From: Mesorhizobium sp. WSM3860
GTDB taxonomy: Bacteria > Pseudomonadota > Alphaproteobacteria > Rhizobiales > Rhizobiaceae
NCBI RefSeq assembly: GCF_002294995.1
Contig: NZ_NSGF01000015.1
Coordinates: forward strand, 1 to 64,000
Length of the DNA stretch: 64,000 nucleotides
Direction: 5' to 3'
The notes beneath the pieces were generated by a model. It made no database searches. It was given only the letters and a program-made list of their open reading frames with translations, and was not told the origin of the DNA. Every line of letters begins with the position of its first letter. Position 1 is the stretch's first letter. Made by a program: the position numbers and the translations under genes. Shown here in pieces: positions 25,166 to 33,419 of this stretch.

Positions 25166-26175
25166 GCCGAGGCGCCTTGTCGGTCAAGAAGCGGCTTGGC
25201 GTCGAGGCCGAGATGGGCATCGAGCAGCGTGCGCGTGTAGGCATGGCGCGGCGCGTTTAGGATCTGGTCCGTCTCGCCCAATTCGATCAACTCGCCATGA
25301 CGCAGCACCGCGATGCGTTCGGCGAGCGTGGCGGCGAGCGCGATGTCATGGCTGATGAAGGCGAGCGTCATGCCGTCCTCGGTGACCAATCCGCGGATCA
25401 GGGAAACGATCTCAGCCTGGACGATGGTGTCGAGCGCGCTGGTCGCCTCGTCCGCGATGAGCAGTTTCGGGCCGGCAGCAATGGCCGCGGCAATTGCCAC
25501 GCGCTGCTTCTGGCCGCCGGACAGCTGGTGCGGACAGGCGCGCAGGGCGGCTTCGGGGTCCGGCAGGCGGACACGTTCGAGCAGGGTTTTGGCTTTGGCA
25601 TAGGCATCGGCCCAGGCCAGGTTGAGATGGGTGCGGGCGACTTCGGCGATCTGCTTGCCGACCGGCATCACCGGGTCGAGGCTGGAGGAGGGGTCCTGGA
25701 AGACGAAGCCGATGTCTCGGCCGAGGAGAGGGATATTGTTATCGCCAATCGCGGATGGTCGGCGTTCCGGCACACCCCCCTCTACCCGACCGGGCATCTC
25801 CCCCGCAAGGGGGGAGATCAGGCCGTCATCTCGGCTTTCGCCAGTCTCCAACGTTGCAGAAGGTGAGCCGGCGACTAAGCTGCCAATCTCCCCCCTTGCG
25901 GGGGAGATGGCCGGCAGGCCAGAGGGGGGTGTGACGGACTGAGACTTCTGTAACAGGCTGGCTGACCACTCAATCGTCCCGCCAACTCTGGCACTCCTCG
26001 CCAACAATCTCGCAATCGCCAGCGCCAGCGTGCTTTTCCCCGAGCCGCTCTCACCGATGATTGCCAGCCGCTCCCCGGCTTCCACATCCAGGCTGATGCC
26101 CTTCAGCGCCGTTACCTCGACGCCGCCGCGCCGATACCGCACCGTCAGATCGCGGATCGAGAGCAGCGCGGTCAC
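25162..26175 (-). CDS. Peptide-type ABC transporter ATPase (DppD-like) with an in-frame repeat insertion
   Basis: This 337-residue ATPase has Walker A GESGSGKS near residues 39-46, Q-loop VFQDPSSSLDPVM, signature LSGGQKQRVAIAAAI and Walker B LLIADEATSALD, ending in the DppD-type DAHLG tail. The GTG at 26175 overlaps the permease stop (GTGA). Between Walker A and the Q-loop it contains about 55 extra residues (roughly 81-135). This segment is encoded by a copy of the palindromic repeat and reads SVTPPSGLPAISPARGEIG and so on. The frame stays open through the repeat, so the protein is probably made with the extra loop. Confidence 0.9.
   Translation of the reverse strand: MTALLSIRDLTVRYRRGGVEVTALKGISLDVEAGERLAIIGESGSGKSTLALAIARLLARSARVGGTIEWSASLLQKSQSVTPPSGLPAISPARGEIGSLVAGSPSATLETGESRDDGLISPLAGEMPGRVEGGVPERRPSAIGDNNIPLLGRDIGFVFQDPSSSLDPVMPVGKQIAEVARTHLNLAWADAYAKAKTLLERVRLPDPEAALRACPHQLSGGQKQRVAIAAAIAAGPKLLIADEATSALDTIVQAEIVSLIRGLVTEDGMTLAFISHDIALAATLAERIAVLRHGELIELGETDQILNAPRHAYTRTLLDAHLGLDAKPLLDRQGASA
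25771..25933. repeat. Palindromic repeat element, copy 2, inside a coding sequence
   Basis: The 163-base element has terminal arms CACACCCCCCTCTACCCG and its inverse, and inner ATCTCCCCC/GGGGGAGAT hairpins. It matches the copy at 28030-28189 through most of its length, including the central TCCAACGTTGCAGAAG part. It lies wholly within the DppD-like gene without breaking its frame. Confidence 0.9.
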
Positions 26176-27002
26176 GACAGGCTCCTGCGTACCGCGGTGC
26201 TTTCCACCACGCCCTCGCCGGCGAGGTAAACGCCGAGCACGGTCAGCACCAGCGCGATACCGGGAACGATCGACAGAAAAGGCGCGGTGCGCAAAACAGT
26301 GCGGCCTTCGGCGATCATGCCGCCCCAGGTGACGCGGTTGGGATCGCCGAGGCCGAGGAAGGAAAGCGCTGCTTCGGTGAGGATGGCGGCCGCGACGATC
26401 ACCGAGGACAGCGCCAGCACCGGCGGCAGCGCATTGGGCAGCACCTCGCGGAAAGCGATCTCCAGCGGATGCATGCCGATGACGCGGGCGCCGGCGACAT
26501 AGTCGCGCTCGCGAATCGACAGCACTTCCGCGCGGGCAACGCGGGCCGGTCCCGTCCAGGCGCCGAGCGCGATGGCCGCGATCACCACACCAAGTGAGGG
26601 GCCGACGATGCTGACGAAGGCCAGCGCCAGCAAAAAACTCGGCACGGTCTGGAAGGCGTCGGTGATGCGCATCAGCACCTCGTCGATCAGGCCGCCAGCG
26701 AAGCCGGCCATCGTGCCCACCACCGCGCCGACCAGGAGCGCTGCTGCGGCCGCCGTTAGTCCAACCGCCAGCGAGGTGCGGGCGCCGTGGAAAAGCTCGG
26801 CCAGCACGTCGCGGCCGAGCCGGTCGGTGCCGAGCGGCAGCGACCAGTGCTGGAACGGCGACAGCAAGGCCGGGCCGGCGATCGCTTGCGGGTCGCCCGG
26901 AAAGAGCAGCGGCGCTGCCAGCGCCATGATGACGAGCAAGGCGAGGATGAGTGCGCCGGCGATCGCTTCCGGCGTCTGGAAAAAGCGATGCAGCCTCTTC
27001 AT
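26172..27002 (-). CDS. Peptide-type ABC permease (DppC-like)
   Basis: This 276-residue permease has an N-terminal membrane segment, the LGTDRLGRDVLAELFHGARTSL block typical of DppC/OppC, and the EAA loop YVAGARVIGMHPLEIAFREVLPN near residues 165-187. It ends with a final membrane segment. Its ATG overlaps the stop of the DppB-like gene (ATGA), and its stop overlaps the ATPase start. Confidence 0.95.
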   Translation of the reverse strand: MKRLHRFFQTPEAIAGALILALLVIMALAAPLLFPGDPQAIAGPALLSPFQHWSLPLGTDRLGRDVLAELFHGARTSLAVGLTAAAAALLVGAVVGTMAGFAGGLIDEVLMRITDAFQTVPSFLLALAFVSIVGPSLGVVIAAIALGAWTGPARVARAEVLSIRERDYVAGARVIGMHPLEIAFREVLPNALPPVLALSSVIVAAAILTEAALSFLGLGDPNRVTWGGMIAEGRTVLRTAPFLSIVPGIALVLTVLGVYLAGEGVVESTAVRRSLS

Positions 27003-27985
27003 GCGCCCGCCTCGCCGGCGCCGACACGCGGATCGAGGAAGGCGTAGGCGAGATCGACCAGGAGGTTGATGACGATGACGAGGACGGCGCTCACCAAAAT
27101 GATGCCGAGCAGCAGCGGCGTGTCGCGTCCGGCGACGGCTTCCTGCGCCAAGCGGCCGAGGCCCGGCACCGCAAAGACGCTTTCGATGACAACACTGCCG
27201 CCCAGCATCTGCGCCGATTGCAGGCCTAGCATGGTGACCAGCGGCAGCAGCGCGTTGCGGGCGACATGCGCAAGCACGAGGCGCCGGCGCGGCAAGCCTC
27301 TGGCGCGGGCGGCAAGCACGAAGTCCTGCCGCCAGGCTTCCGCCATGCCGGCGCGCATCATGCGCAGATAGAGCGCGAGATAGATGAAACCGAGCGCCGA
27401 CACCGGCAGCACGAGATGGGTGGCGATGTCGCCAGCCCGCGCCAGCCCGGTCTTGGCCGAAGCGATGGTCTCGATGCCGCCGATCGGCAGCCAGCGCAGG
27501 TCGACGGCAAAGACGACGATCAACACGAGGCCGAGCCAGAAGCCGGGCACGGCATAGAGCGCCAGCGAGCCGATCGACAGGAAGCGGTCGCGAAAGCTGC
27601 CGGGACGCGCGCCGGCATAGATGCCGAGCGCCGAGCCGAGGCCGAAGGAGAGCGCGGTGGCGCTGCCCATCAGGATCAGCGTGGTCGGCAGTCGTTCGAG
27701 GATGACGTCGCGGATCGGCCGCGAGAAGGTGACGGACTGGCCAAGGTCGAGGTGCAAGAGCGCCCAGAGATAATTCGCGAGCCGGGTCAGCTCCGACTGG
27801 TCGAGGCCCCAGCGGTGGCGCAGCAATTCGATCATGCCGGCATCGCCGCCGGTCGAGACGATATAGGCGTCGACCGCGTCGCCGGGCGCGGCTTCGAGCA
27901 GCAGGAAGCTGCCGATGACGACGATGAGGAGAACGAAGACGCTGCCGACGAGACGGCGCCGGAGGAGGCGGATGGCGCGGGTCAT
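26999..27985 (-). CDS. Peptide-type ABC permease (DppB-like)
   Basis: This 328-residue permease has six membrane segments. Family features include the LDLGQSVTFSRPIRDVILERLP segment and the EAA loop FVLAARARGLPRRRLVLAHVARNALLP near residues 220-246. The C-terminal FAVPGLGRLAQEAV and the short DPRV tail are also typical. It starts the transporter half of the operon. A palindromic repeat separates it from the binding-protein gene. Confidence 0.95.
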   Translation of the reverse strand: MTRAIRLLRRRLVGSVFVLLIVVIGSFLLLEAAPGDAVDAYIVSTGGDAGMIELLRHRWGLDQSELTRLANYLWALLHLDLGQSVTFSRPIRDVILERLPTTLILMGSATALSFGLGSALGIYAGARPGSFRDRFLSIGSLALYAVPGFWLGLVLIVVFAVDLRWLPIGGIETIASAKTGLARAGDIATHLVLPVSALGFIYLALYLRMMRAGMAEAWRQDFVLAARARGLPRRRLVLAHVARNALLPLVTMLGLQSAQMLGGSVVIESVFAVPGLGRLAQEAVAGRDTPLLLGIILVSAVLVIVINLLVDLAYAFLDPRVGAGEAGA

Positions 27986-28029
27986 GGCGAAGCCCTATCA
28001 GGGCCAACCCTTGGACGCCGCGCTCCTTC

Positions 28030-28189
28030 GCGCCCCCCTCTGTCCTGCCGGACATCTCCCCCACTTGGGGGGAGATCAGCCGTCATCGCGGCGTTCGCCA
28101 ATCTCCAACGCTGCAGGAAGAGCGCCGGGGGCGAAACTGCCAATCTCCCCCCTCGTGGGGGAGATGTCCGGCAGGACAGAGGGGGGCGC
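28030..28189. repeat. Palindromic repeat element, copy 3
   Basis: This is the most symmetrical copy. GCGCCCCCCTCTGTCCTGCC at the start has its perfect inverse at the end, and inner arms GACATCTCCCCC/GGGGGAGATGTC surround a centre with TTCGCCAATCTCCAACG. It lies between the binding-protein and DppB-like genes of the same operon and could fold into a long mRNA hairpin that limits expression of the permease genes. Confidence 0.9.
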
Positions 28190-28246
28190 GAAGGAACTCT
28201 CATTCTCAAAGCTCAGCACCCAGCCAGGCAATCCGCAAGTGTGAGA

Positions 28247-29857
28247 TCAACCCGCCAAATAGGTGTCCGCCCAGTTCGACACCGCCCAGCGCGGGTTGTT
28301 GGCGATGTTGCCGACGGTGTCGCGGGCTACGGAAATGAAGCTCCATTCGGCGACGTTGATCAGCGGCAGGTCGGCCGCGACCTTTTTCTGGAATTCCTTG
28401 TAGAGCTCGGTGCGGGCGGCGGTGTCGAGCGTCTCGGATGCCTTGGCGATCAGCGCGTCGAGCTCGGGGTTCTTGTAGCCGCCCTGGTTGGAGAAGGGCA
28501 CGCCGTCGGGGATGCCGCTCTGCACCAGGATGGTGGTCGAGATCGCCGGGTCGCCGCGGAACACCGGCGGGCCGACGGCGAGGTCGAAGGCGTGGTCGGT
28601 ATAGACTGCCTTCATATGGGCGGCCGAGTCGTTGTTGACGATTTGGGCGTCGATGCCGATTGCGGCCAGCGCCTGGCGCAGGTAATCGCCGAACTGTTTG
28701 GTCTCGTTGAAATAGGGCGCCGGCAGCAGTTTCAGCGCAAAGCGCTTGCCGTCGTCGGCGCGCTTGTAGCCGGCCTCGTCAAGCAGTTCGTTGGCCTTGG
28801 CGACGTCGAAGGGGTAGGTCGGGACGTCGGCGGTGTAGAATTGCGGATCGTGCTTCGGCACCGGACCAGTTGCAGTCGCGGCGTAGCCGAGGAAGATTGT
28901 CTTGACGACGAAATCCTTGTCGATGGCATGCGCGATCGCCTGCCGCACTTTCAGATCGGCCAGTTCCTTGCGGCGATGGTTGATCTCGACGACGAGCTGG
29001 TAGGTCAGCCCTTCATAGCCCTTGGTGATGACCTTCAGGCCCGGCACCTTTGAGATGCGGTCGAGGTCGGCGAGCGGCACGGCGGAGAAGGCGGCGAGCT
29101 GGATCTCTTCAGCCTCGAGCGCCGCGGCCGCAGAGGTCCGGTCGGGCAGCACTTGGTAGACGATCTCGTCGAGATAGGGCTCGTCCTTGCCCCAATAGGC
29201 ATCGTTCCGAACAAGCCGATAATACTGGCCGGCCTTGTATTCGGCGAATTTGAACGGGCCGGTGCCGACCGGAGCGTTATTGGCCGGGTTGTCCTCGATC
29301 TTGCCCACCTCATAGATGTGCTTCGGCACGACGCTGCTCAATGCCGGCAGCGCGTTACGGATCAGCTGGAACGGCGTCGGCTTGGCGAATTTGAACACGG
29401 CCGTCAGCTCGTCGGGCGTGTCGACGGCTTCAAGGTCCTTGAACACCGTGCGGCCGAGATTCTGCAGCGGCTTCCAGACCTGCAGCGCGGAAAAAGCGAC
29501 GTCGGCGGAGGTGAAGGGCTTGCCGTCATGCCATTTGACGCCGTCGCGCAGTTTGAAGGTCACCGACCGGCCATCGGCCGCACCTTCCCAGGAACGCGCA
29601 AGGCGCGGCTGAAGCCCGTCCTTGCCGTCGAAGGAGGCCTCTGCCAGCGTCTCTACCACCTTGCTGGAGATGAAGAAGACGTCGTTGGAAGCGACAATAG
29701 CCGGATTGAGGTTGCGCGGCTCGGAGTCGGCGGCGACGATCAACCTGCCACCCTTCTTCGGCGTCTGCGCCCGGCCGATGGCCGGCAACGCGGTCGAGGC
29801 CAGAAGCAGCGCCGAGCCGGCCAGCAGGCCGCGGCGTGAAATCGTCAATCCGGACAT
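28247..29857 (-). CDS. Peptide-type ABC transporter substrate-binding protein (family 5)
   Basis: This 536-residue protein has a twin-arginine signal (ISRRGLLAGSALLLAST) with cleavage after GRAQ near residue 30, and the SBP family 5 fold of DppA/OppA. Typical blocks are ARSWEGAADGRSVTFKLRDGVKWHDGKPFTSADV and the NAPVGTGPFKFAEYK segment, and LADLKVRQAIAHAIDKD follows later. ATG 29857 is chosen for the GAGGGGAG site. The ligand is not readable from sequence. The linked ATC-type hydrolase and the divergent M24 peptidase suggest a peptide or a cyclized amino-acid derivative. Confidence 0.93.
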   Translation of the reverse strand: MSGLTISRRGLLAGSALLLASTALPAIGRAQTPKKGGRLIVAADSEPRNLNPAIVASNDVFFISSKVVETLAEASFDGKDGLQPRLARSWEGAADGRSVTFKLRDGVKWHDGKPFTSADVAFSALQVWKPLQNLGRTVFKDLEAVDTPDELTAVFKFAKPTPFQLIRNALPALSSVVPKHIYEVGKIEDNPANNAPVGTGPFKFAEYKAGQYYRLVRNDAYWGKDEPYLDEIVYQVLPDRTSAAAALEAEEIQLAAFSAVPLADLDRISKVPGLKVITKGYEGLTYQLVVEINHRRKELADLKVRQAIAHAIDKDFVVKTIFLGYAATATGPVPKHDPQFYTADVPTYPFDVAKANELLDEAGYKRADDGKRFALKLLPAPYFNETKQFGDYLRQALAAIGIDAQIVNNDSAAHMKAVYTDHAFDLAVGPPVFRGDPAISTTILVQSGIPDGVPFSNQGGYKNPELDALIAKASETLDTAARTELYKEFQKKVAADLPLINVAEWSFISVARDTVGNIANNPRWAVSNWADTYLAG

Positions 29858-30197
29858 CCTCAAACTCCCCTCTTCACTCGCGACCGGCGCGGGCACCCTC
29901 AAAATGAGCGGGATTATGGCGCTTGGCAAAGGTTTCGCCAGAGACGGATTTGGCGCATGCTGGCTTGGCTTTGAAATTTTCGTCCACTGGACCAGTTATA
30001 TCGGTCGGCGGTCGCGGCTATCTGGTACGACCAGACTAAGACGTCGATGGCCTGCAGCCAAGCAGAGAGGGCGCGATTGGCCGGATGTTGTCAGTTCTGG
30101 CTGGACCAGAGCGACCCATATGGTGCAGATTTGGCCGCAAGCGGCAGTTTCAAGACATTTGACTGCTTGAGCGGCCGAGGAAATCAGGGAGGGACAG
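29858..30197. promoter_or_regulatory. Divergent promoter region with TCTGGT-N3-ACCAGA palindrome
   Basis: This 340-base region separates the DppA-like and M24 peptidase genes. TCTGGT (30021-30026), ACG and ACCAGA (30030-30035) form a perfect palindrome. Shorter CTGGACCAG palindromes lie at 29988-29996 and 30101-30109. The TGGT-N3-ACCA core fits the known consensus of FadR-type GntR regulators. Confidence 0.65.
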
Positions 30198-31388
30198 ATG
30201 AACATCGCTCCGGGCAAAACCGAGGTCCGCGGCATGCCGTTCAGTCAGGCGCGGGTGGACCGGCTGATGGAGGAGGCCGGCATCGATGTGCTTTTCGCCA
30301 CCTCCAAGCACAACACGCAATATCTGCTCGGCGGCTACAAGTTCATCTTTTTCGCGGCGATGGACGCCATCGGCCATAGCCGCTACTTGCCGATCGTCAT
30401 TTATGAGAAAGGCGGGCCGGAGCATGCAGCCTATATCGGCAACAAGATGGAAGGCGGCGAGCACCAGAACCATCCGTTCTGGACGCCGACATTGCATGCC
30501 GCTTGCTGGGGCACGCTCGACGCCGCCAATCTAGCCGTCGAGCATCTGCTGAAGATCGGCAAGGGAGCTGCGCGCATCGGCATCGAGCCGGGCTTCCTGC
30601 CGTCGGACGCCTATACGCTGATCCGCAAGGCGTTGCCGGACGCGAAGCTAGTCGACGCGACCGGCATGCTGGAGAACATGCGCGCCATCAAGACCGACGC
30701 GGAGCTCGAAAAACTGCGGATCGCCTCAGAGCTGATCACCGATTCGATGCTGGCAACGATCGCGTGGGCGCGTGAAGGCACGACCAAGACCGACATCATC
30801 GAGCAGCTCAGGCGCGAGGAGACCAATCGCGGCGCGCATTTCGAATATTGCCTGCTGACGTTGGGCTCCAGCCACAACCGCGCCGCCTCAAGCCAGGCAT
30901 GGAAGACGGGCGAGGTGCTGTCGATCGATTCCGGCGGCAATTATCACGGCTATATCGGCGACCTCTGCCGCATGGGCGTGCTCGGCGAGCCGGATGCCGA
31001 GCTGGAAGATTTGCTGGCTGAAGTCGAGGCTGTGCAGCAGGCAGCCTTTTCCAAAGTAATGGCGGGCACGCTCGGCGGCGACATGATCGTGCATGCCGAG
31101 AGCGTGCTGAAGGCCTCGAAGGTCGCGGCCTATACGGATTTCTTCGCCCACGGCATGGGGCTGATCACGCATGAGGCGCCGTTCCTGATGACCAACCATC
31201 CGGTCACCTATGAAGGCACCTATGCGGCCAAGCCGCTGGAGAAGAACATGGTGCTTTCGGTCGAGACCACAATGCTTCACCCGACGCGCGGCTTCATCAA
31301 GCTCGAGGATACCGTGGCGGTGACCGAGACCGGCTATGTGATGTTCGGCGATCGTGGCCGCGGATGGAACAAGGGCGGGATCGCCTAG
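30198..31388 (+). CDS. M24-family metallopeptidase (Xaa-Pro aminopeptidase/creatinase type)
   Basis: This 396-residue protein has the creatinase N-terminal domain (residues about 12-160) and a pita-bread M24 domain. Metal ligands are visible: the two aspartates of SIDSGGNYHGYIGD, His in FAHGMGL, Glu in SVETTM and Glu in KLEDTV. Family enzymes cleave Xaa-Pro bonds, creatine or related amidines. GGGAGGGAC precedes the ATG. It is divergent from the dipeptide-type transporter operon and shares its operator region, so it probably acts on an imported peptide or amide. Confidence 0.93.
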   Translation: MNIAPGKTEVRGMPFSQARVDRLMEEAGIDVLFATSKHNTQYLLGGYKFIFFAAMDAIGHSRYLPIVIYEKGGPEHAAYIGNKMEGGEHQNHPFWTPTLHAACWGTLDAANLAVEHLLKIGKGAARIGIEPGFLPSDAYTLIRKALPDAKLVDATGMLENMRAIKTDAELEKLRIASELITDSMLATIAWAREGTTKTDIIEQLRREETNRGAHFEYCLLTLGSSHNRAASSQAWKTGEVLSIDSGGNYHGYIGDLCRMGVLGEPDAELEDLLAEVEAVQQAAFSKVMAGTLGGDMIVHAESVLKASKVAAYTDFFAHGMGLITHEAPFLMTNHPVTYEGTYAAKPLEKNMVLSVETTMLHPTRGFIKLEDTVAVTETGYVMFGDRGRGWNKGGIA

Positions 31389-31577
31389 AGCGCGCCCCGA
31401 AATCCAATCACTCCGAATGATCGAATTCAAACCTCGGGCGCCTTCTGCGGACTCGTAGGAAGCAGGCTTCGTCGTGCGCGCGCTCCGAGCCGGGTGTATC
31501 TTGCTGACATGAGTTGGGCCCGGCGCCCTCGGGCTCCTACCAGACCAGTTAGGTCGGGCCAGTAGCAGGAGGAAGTT

Positions 31578-31982
31578 ATGGCAGACGTGACATCTAATCA
31601 GAACTCCGAGCTCGTTCGGCGGGGTTATGCCGCCTTCAACTCGGGAGACATGGACACGCTCACGCAAATCATCGACGAGAAATGCACGTGGCACAGCCCG
31701 GGGAGGAATCCGATCGCCGGGGACTACAAAGGCCGTGAGGCAACTTTTGGCCAGTTCGGCCGCTATGGCGGTGAAACCCTTGGCACCTTCAGGGCGAATC
31801 TTCTGCATGTCATGGAAAGTGAGGACGGACATGTGGTCGGCGTCCATCGCAATACCGGGGAACGCAACGGCACACAGCTAGATGTGCTCTGTTGCATTGT
31901 CTTCGACATCAGGGACGGCAAGGTAGTTGACGGCCGGGAGCACTTCTACGACCTCTACGCCTGGGATGCATTCTGGGCTTAG
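31578..31982 (+). CDS. SnoaL-like/NTF2-fold protein
   Basis: This 134-residue protein has the cone-shaped NTF2 fold pattern: SELVRRGYAAFNSGDMDTL, TWHSPGRNPIAGDYKG and a C-terminal DGKVVDGREHFYDLYAWDAFWA. Members may be isomerases, hydrolases or non-catalytic ligand binders, and no specific function can be given. AGGAGGAAG stands seven bases before the ATG. It has no signal peptide and is transcribed alone. Confidence 0.82.
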   Translation: MADVTSNQNSELVRRGYAAFNSGDMDTLTQIIDEKCTWHSPGRNPIAGDYKGREATFGQFGRYGGETLGTFRANLLHVMESEDGHVVGVHRNTGERNGTQLDVLCCIVFDIRDGKVVDGREHFYDLYAWDAFWA

Positions 31983-32115
31983 CCTCTATTCGAGACACCT
32001 CGCACGATATTGTTCGCGTGTCTCCGCACACCTGTTCGCTATGTCCCCGTACATACCTGGAGAGGTGATTGCCAAGCAAACCGGTGGTCGAATAACGACC
32101 GCAAACCATTCGACA

Positions 32116-32538
32116 TCAATTGCTTGCCTCGCGCGGCAGCAGCTCGAAATCCGGCAGGTCACGCAGCGCCAGCTCCGGGCCGGCCGGCGAATAGACGACG
32201 AAAAGCTGCATCGGCTGATCGCCCGTGTTGAGGGTCGAGTGGAAGCGGCTTTCCGGCACATAGATGGTGCAGCCGGGACCGACCTTGGCGACCACCGGAT
32301 TGCCCTTCTCGTCCTCGACCATCTGTTCGCCATGGCCGGAGATCACGAAGATGATCTCCTCCGCGCCCGGGTGGTTGTGGCGGGTGTGCCCCTTGCCGGG
32401 CGGCAGGTCGACGACGCCGCCGGAAAAGCGTTCCGCGCCGTTCACTTCCGGAGCGACCGTCAGCGCCAGCTTGCCCCAGTCGAAGCCGAAGGCGCTGACA
32501 TCCTTTGGATAAACGAACACCTTGCTCTTGTCGGCCAT
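32116..32538 (-). CDS. Small cupin-domain protein
   Basis: This 140-residue protein is a single-domain cupin. The first motif GHTRHNHPGAEEIIFVISG carries the His and Glu metal ligands. The second motif has PESRFHSTLNTGD. AGGAAGGGATGAGG precedes the ATG at 32538, and the longer open frame upstream belongs to another gene's antisense. It lies 14 bases after the TIM-barrel gene and is probably the third gene of the Tm-1-like operon. Substrate unknown. Confidence 0.88.
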   Translation of the reverse strand: MADKSKVFVYPKDVSAFGFDWGKLALTVAPEVNGAERFSGGVVDLPPGKGHTRHNHPGAEEIIFVISGHGEQMVEDEKGNPVVAKVGPGCTIYVPESRFHSTLNTGDQPMQLFVVYSPAGPELALRDLPDFELLPREASN

Positions 32539-32552
32539 GGCCTCATCCCTTC

Positions 32553-33407
32553 CTAATTGCTGGCAATTTTCGCTTTGCCGATTGCCGCGGCCTTGAAATC
32601 CGCCGTCTGCCTGGCGATCGCCGCCTCGGCCGGCAGCCGTTCCATCGAGCTTGCGCCATAGAAGCCGTGCAGGCCTTCGCAGCGCTCGAGGATGTAGCGC
32701 GCATCGTCGGGCATCGAGATCGGCCCGCCATGGCAAAGCAGGATGACATCCTTGCGCACCGAGCGCGCGGCGTCGGCAATGGCATCGATCTCCTTGACGC
32801 AGGCATCGAGCGACTTCGCCGAAGTGGCCCCGATCGAGCCGCCGGTCGTCACGCCCATATGGGCCACGACGACGTCGGCACCCGCCTTGGTCATGGCGCG
32901 CGCCTCGTCCGGATTGAAGACGTAGGGCGTGGTCAAAAGGTCGAGCTTATGCGCCTCGGCGACCATGTCGACCTCGAGGCCAAAGCCCATGCCGGTCTCC
33001 TCGAAGCTTTGCCGCATGGTGCCGTCGAACAGACCGACGGTCGGAAAATTCTGCACGCCGGAAAAGCCCATCGTCTTCAGTTCGGCGAGAAACAGCGGCA
33101 TGATAACGAAGGGGTCGGTGGCGTTGACGCCGGCCAGAACCGGCGTCTTCTTCACCACCGGCAGCACCTCATAGGCCATTTCCTTGACGATCTCGTTGGC
33201 ATTGCCATAGGCGAGCAGGCCGGCGGCCGAGCCGCGCCCGGCCATGCGGTAACGGCCGGAATTGTAGATGATGATGAGATCGATGCCGCCGGCTTCCTCG
33301 GCCTTCGCCGACAGTCCGGTACCGGCGCCGCCGCCGACGATGGGCGCGCCATCCGCGATCATCTTGCGGAACTTTTCCAGGATTTCTTTGCGCGGGATGG
33401 CGGCCAT
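32553..33407 (-). CDS. TIM-barrel protein of the PEP-hydrolase-like family (Tm-1 C-terminal type)
   Basis: This 284-residue protein belongs to the family annotated as phosphoenolpyruvate hydrolase-like TIM barrel. It shows PIVGGGAGTGLSAKAEEAGGIDLI, YNSGRYRMAGRGSAAGLLAYGNAN, GVNATDPF and a C-terminal HGGPI plus FYGASSMERLP. Similar sequence forms the C-terminal half of plant Tm-1 proteins. The gene follows the UPF0261 gene by 12 bases, so the two halves of Tm-1 are separate proteins here. The reaction is not established. Confidence 0.87.
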   Translation of the reverse strand: MAAIPRKEILEKFRKMIADGAPIVGGGAGTGLSAKAEEAGGIDLIIIYNSGRYRMAGRGSAAGLLAYGNANEIVKEMAYEVLPVVKKTPVLAGVNATDPFVIMPLFLAELKTMGFSGVQNFPTVGLFDGTMRQSFEETGMGFGLEVDMVAEAHKLDLLTTPYVFNPDEARAMTKAGADVVVAHMGVTTGGSIGATSAKSLDACVKEIDAIADAARSVRKDVILLCHGGPISMPDDARYILERCEGLHGFYGASSMERLPAEAAIARQTADFKAAAIGKAKIASN

Positions 33408-33419
33408 GCTTGTCCGGTC

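Noticed and set aside
26176..27027. N-terminal extension of the DppD-like ATPase
   Set aside because: These codons are the permease gene in another frame. The ATPase starts at the GTG that overlaps the permease stop.
13357..28189. CRISPR-like repeat array
   Set aside because: The three repeats are far apart, palindromic and about 160 bases long, with no regular spacers or cas genes.
27266..29053. 595-codon plus-strand frame over the peptide transporter genes
   Set aside because: Antisense shadow of the DppB-like and DppA-like genes that spans their intergenic repeat.
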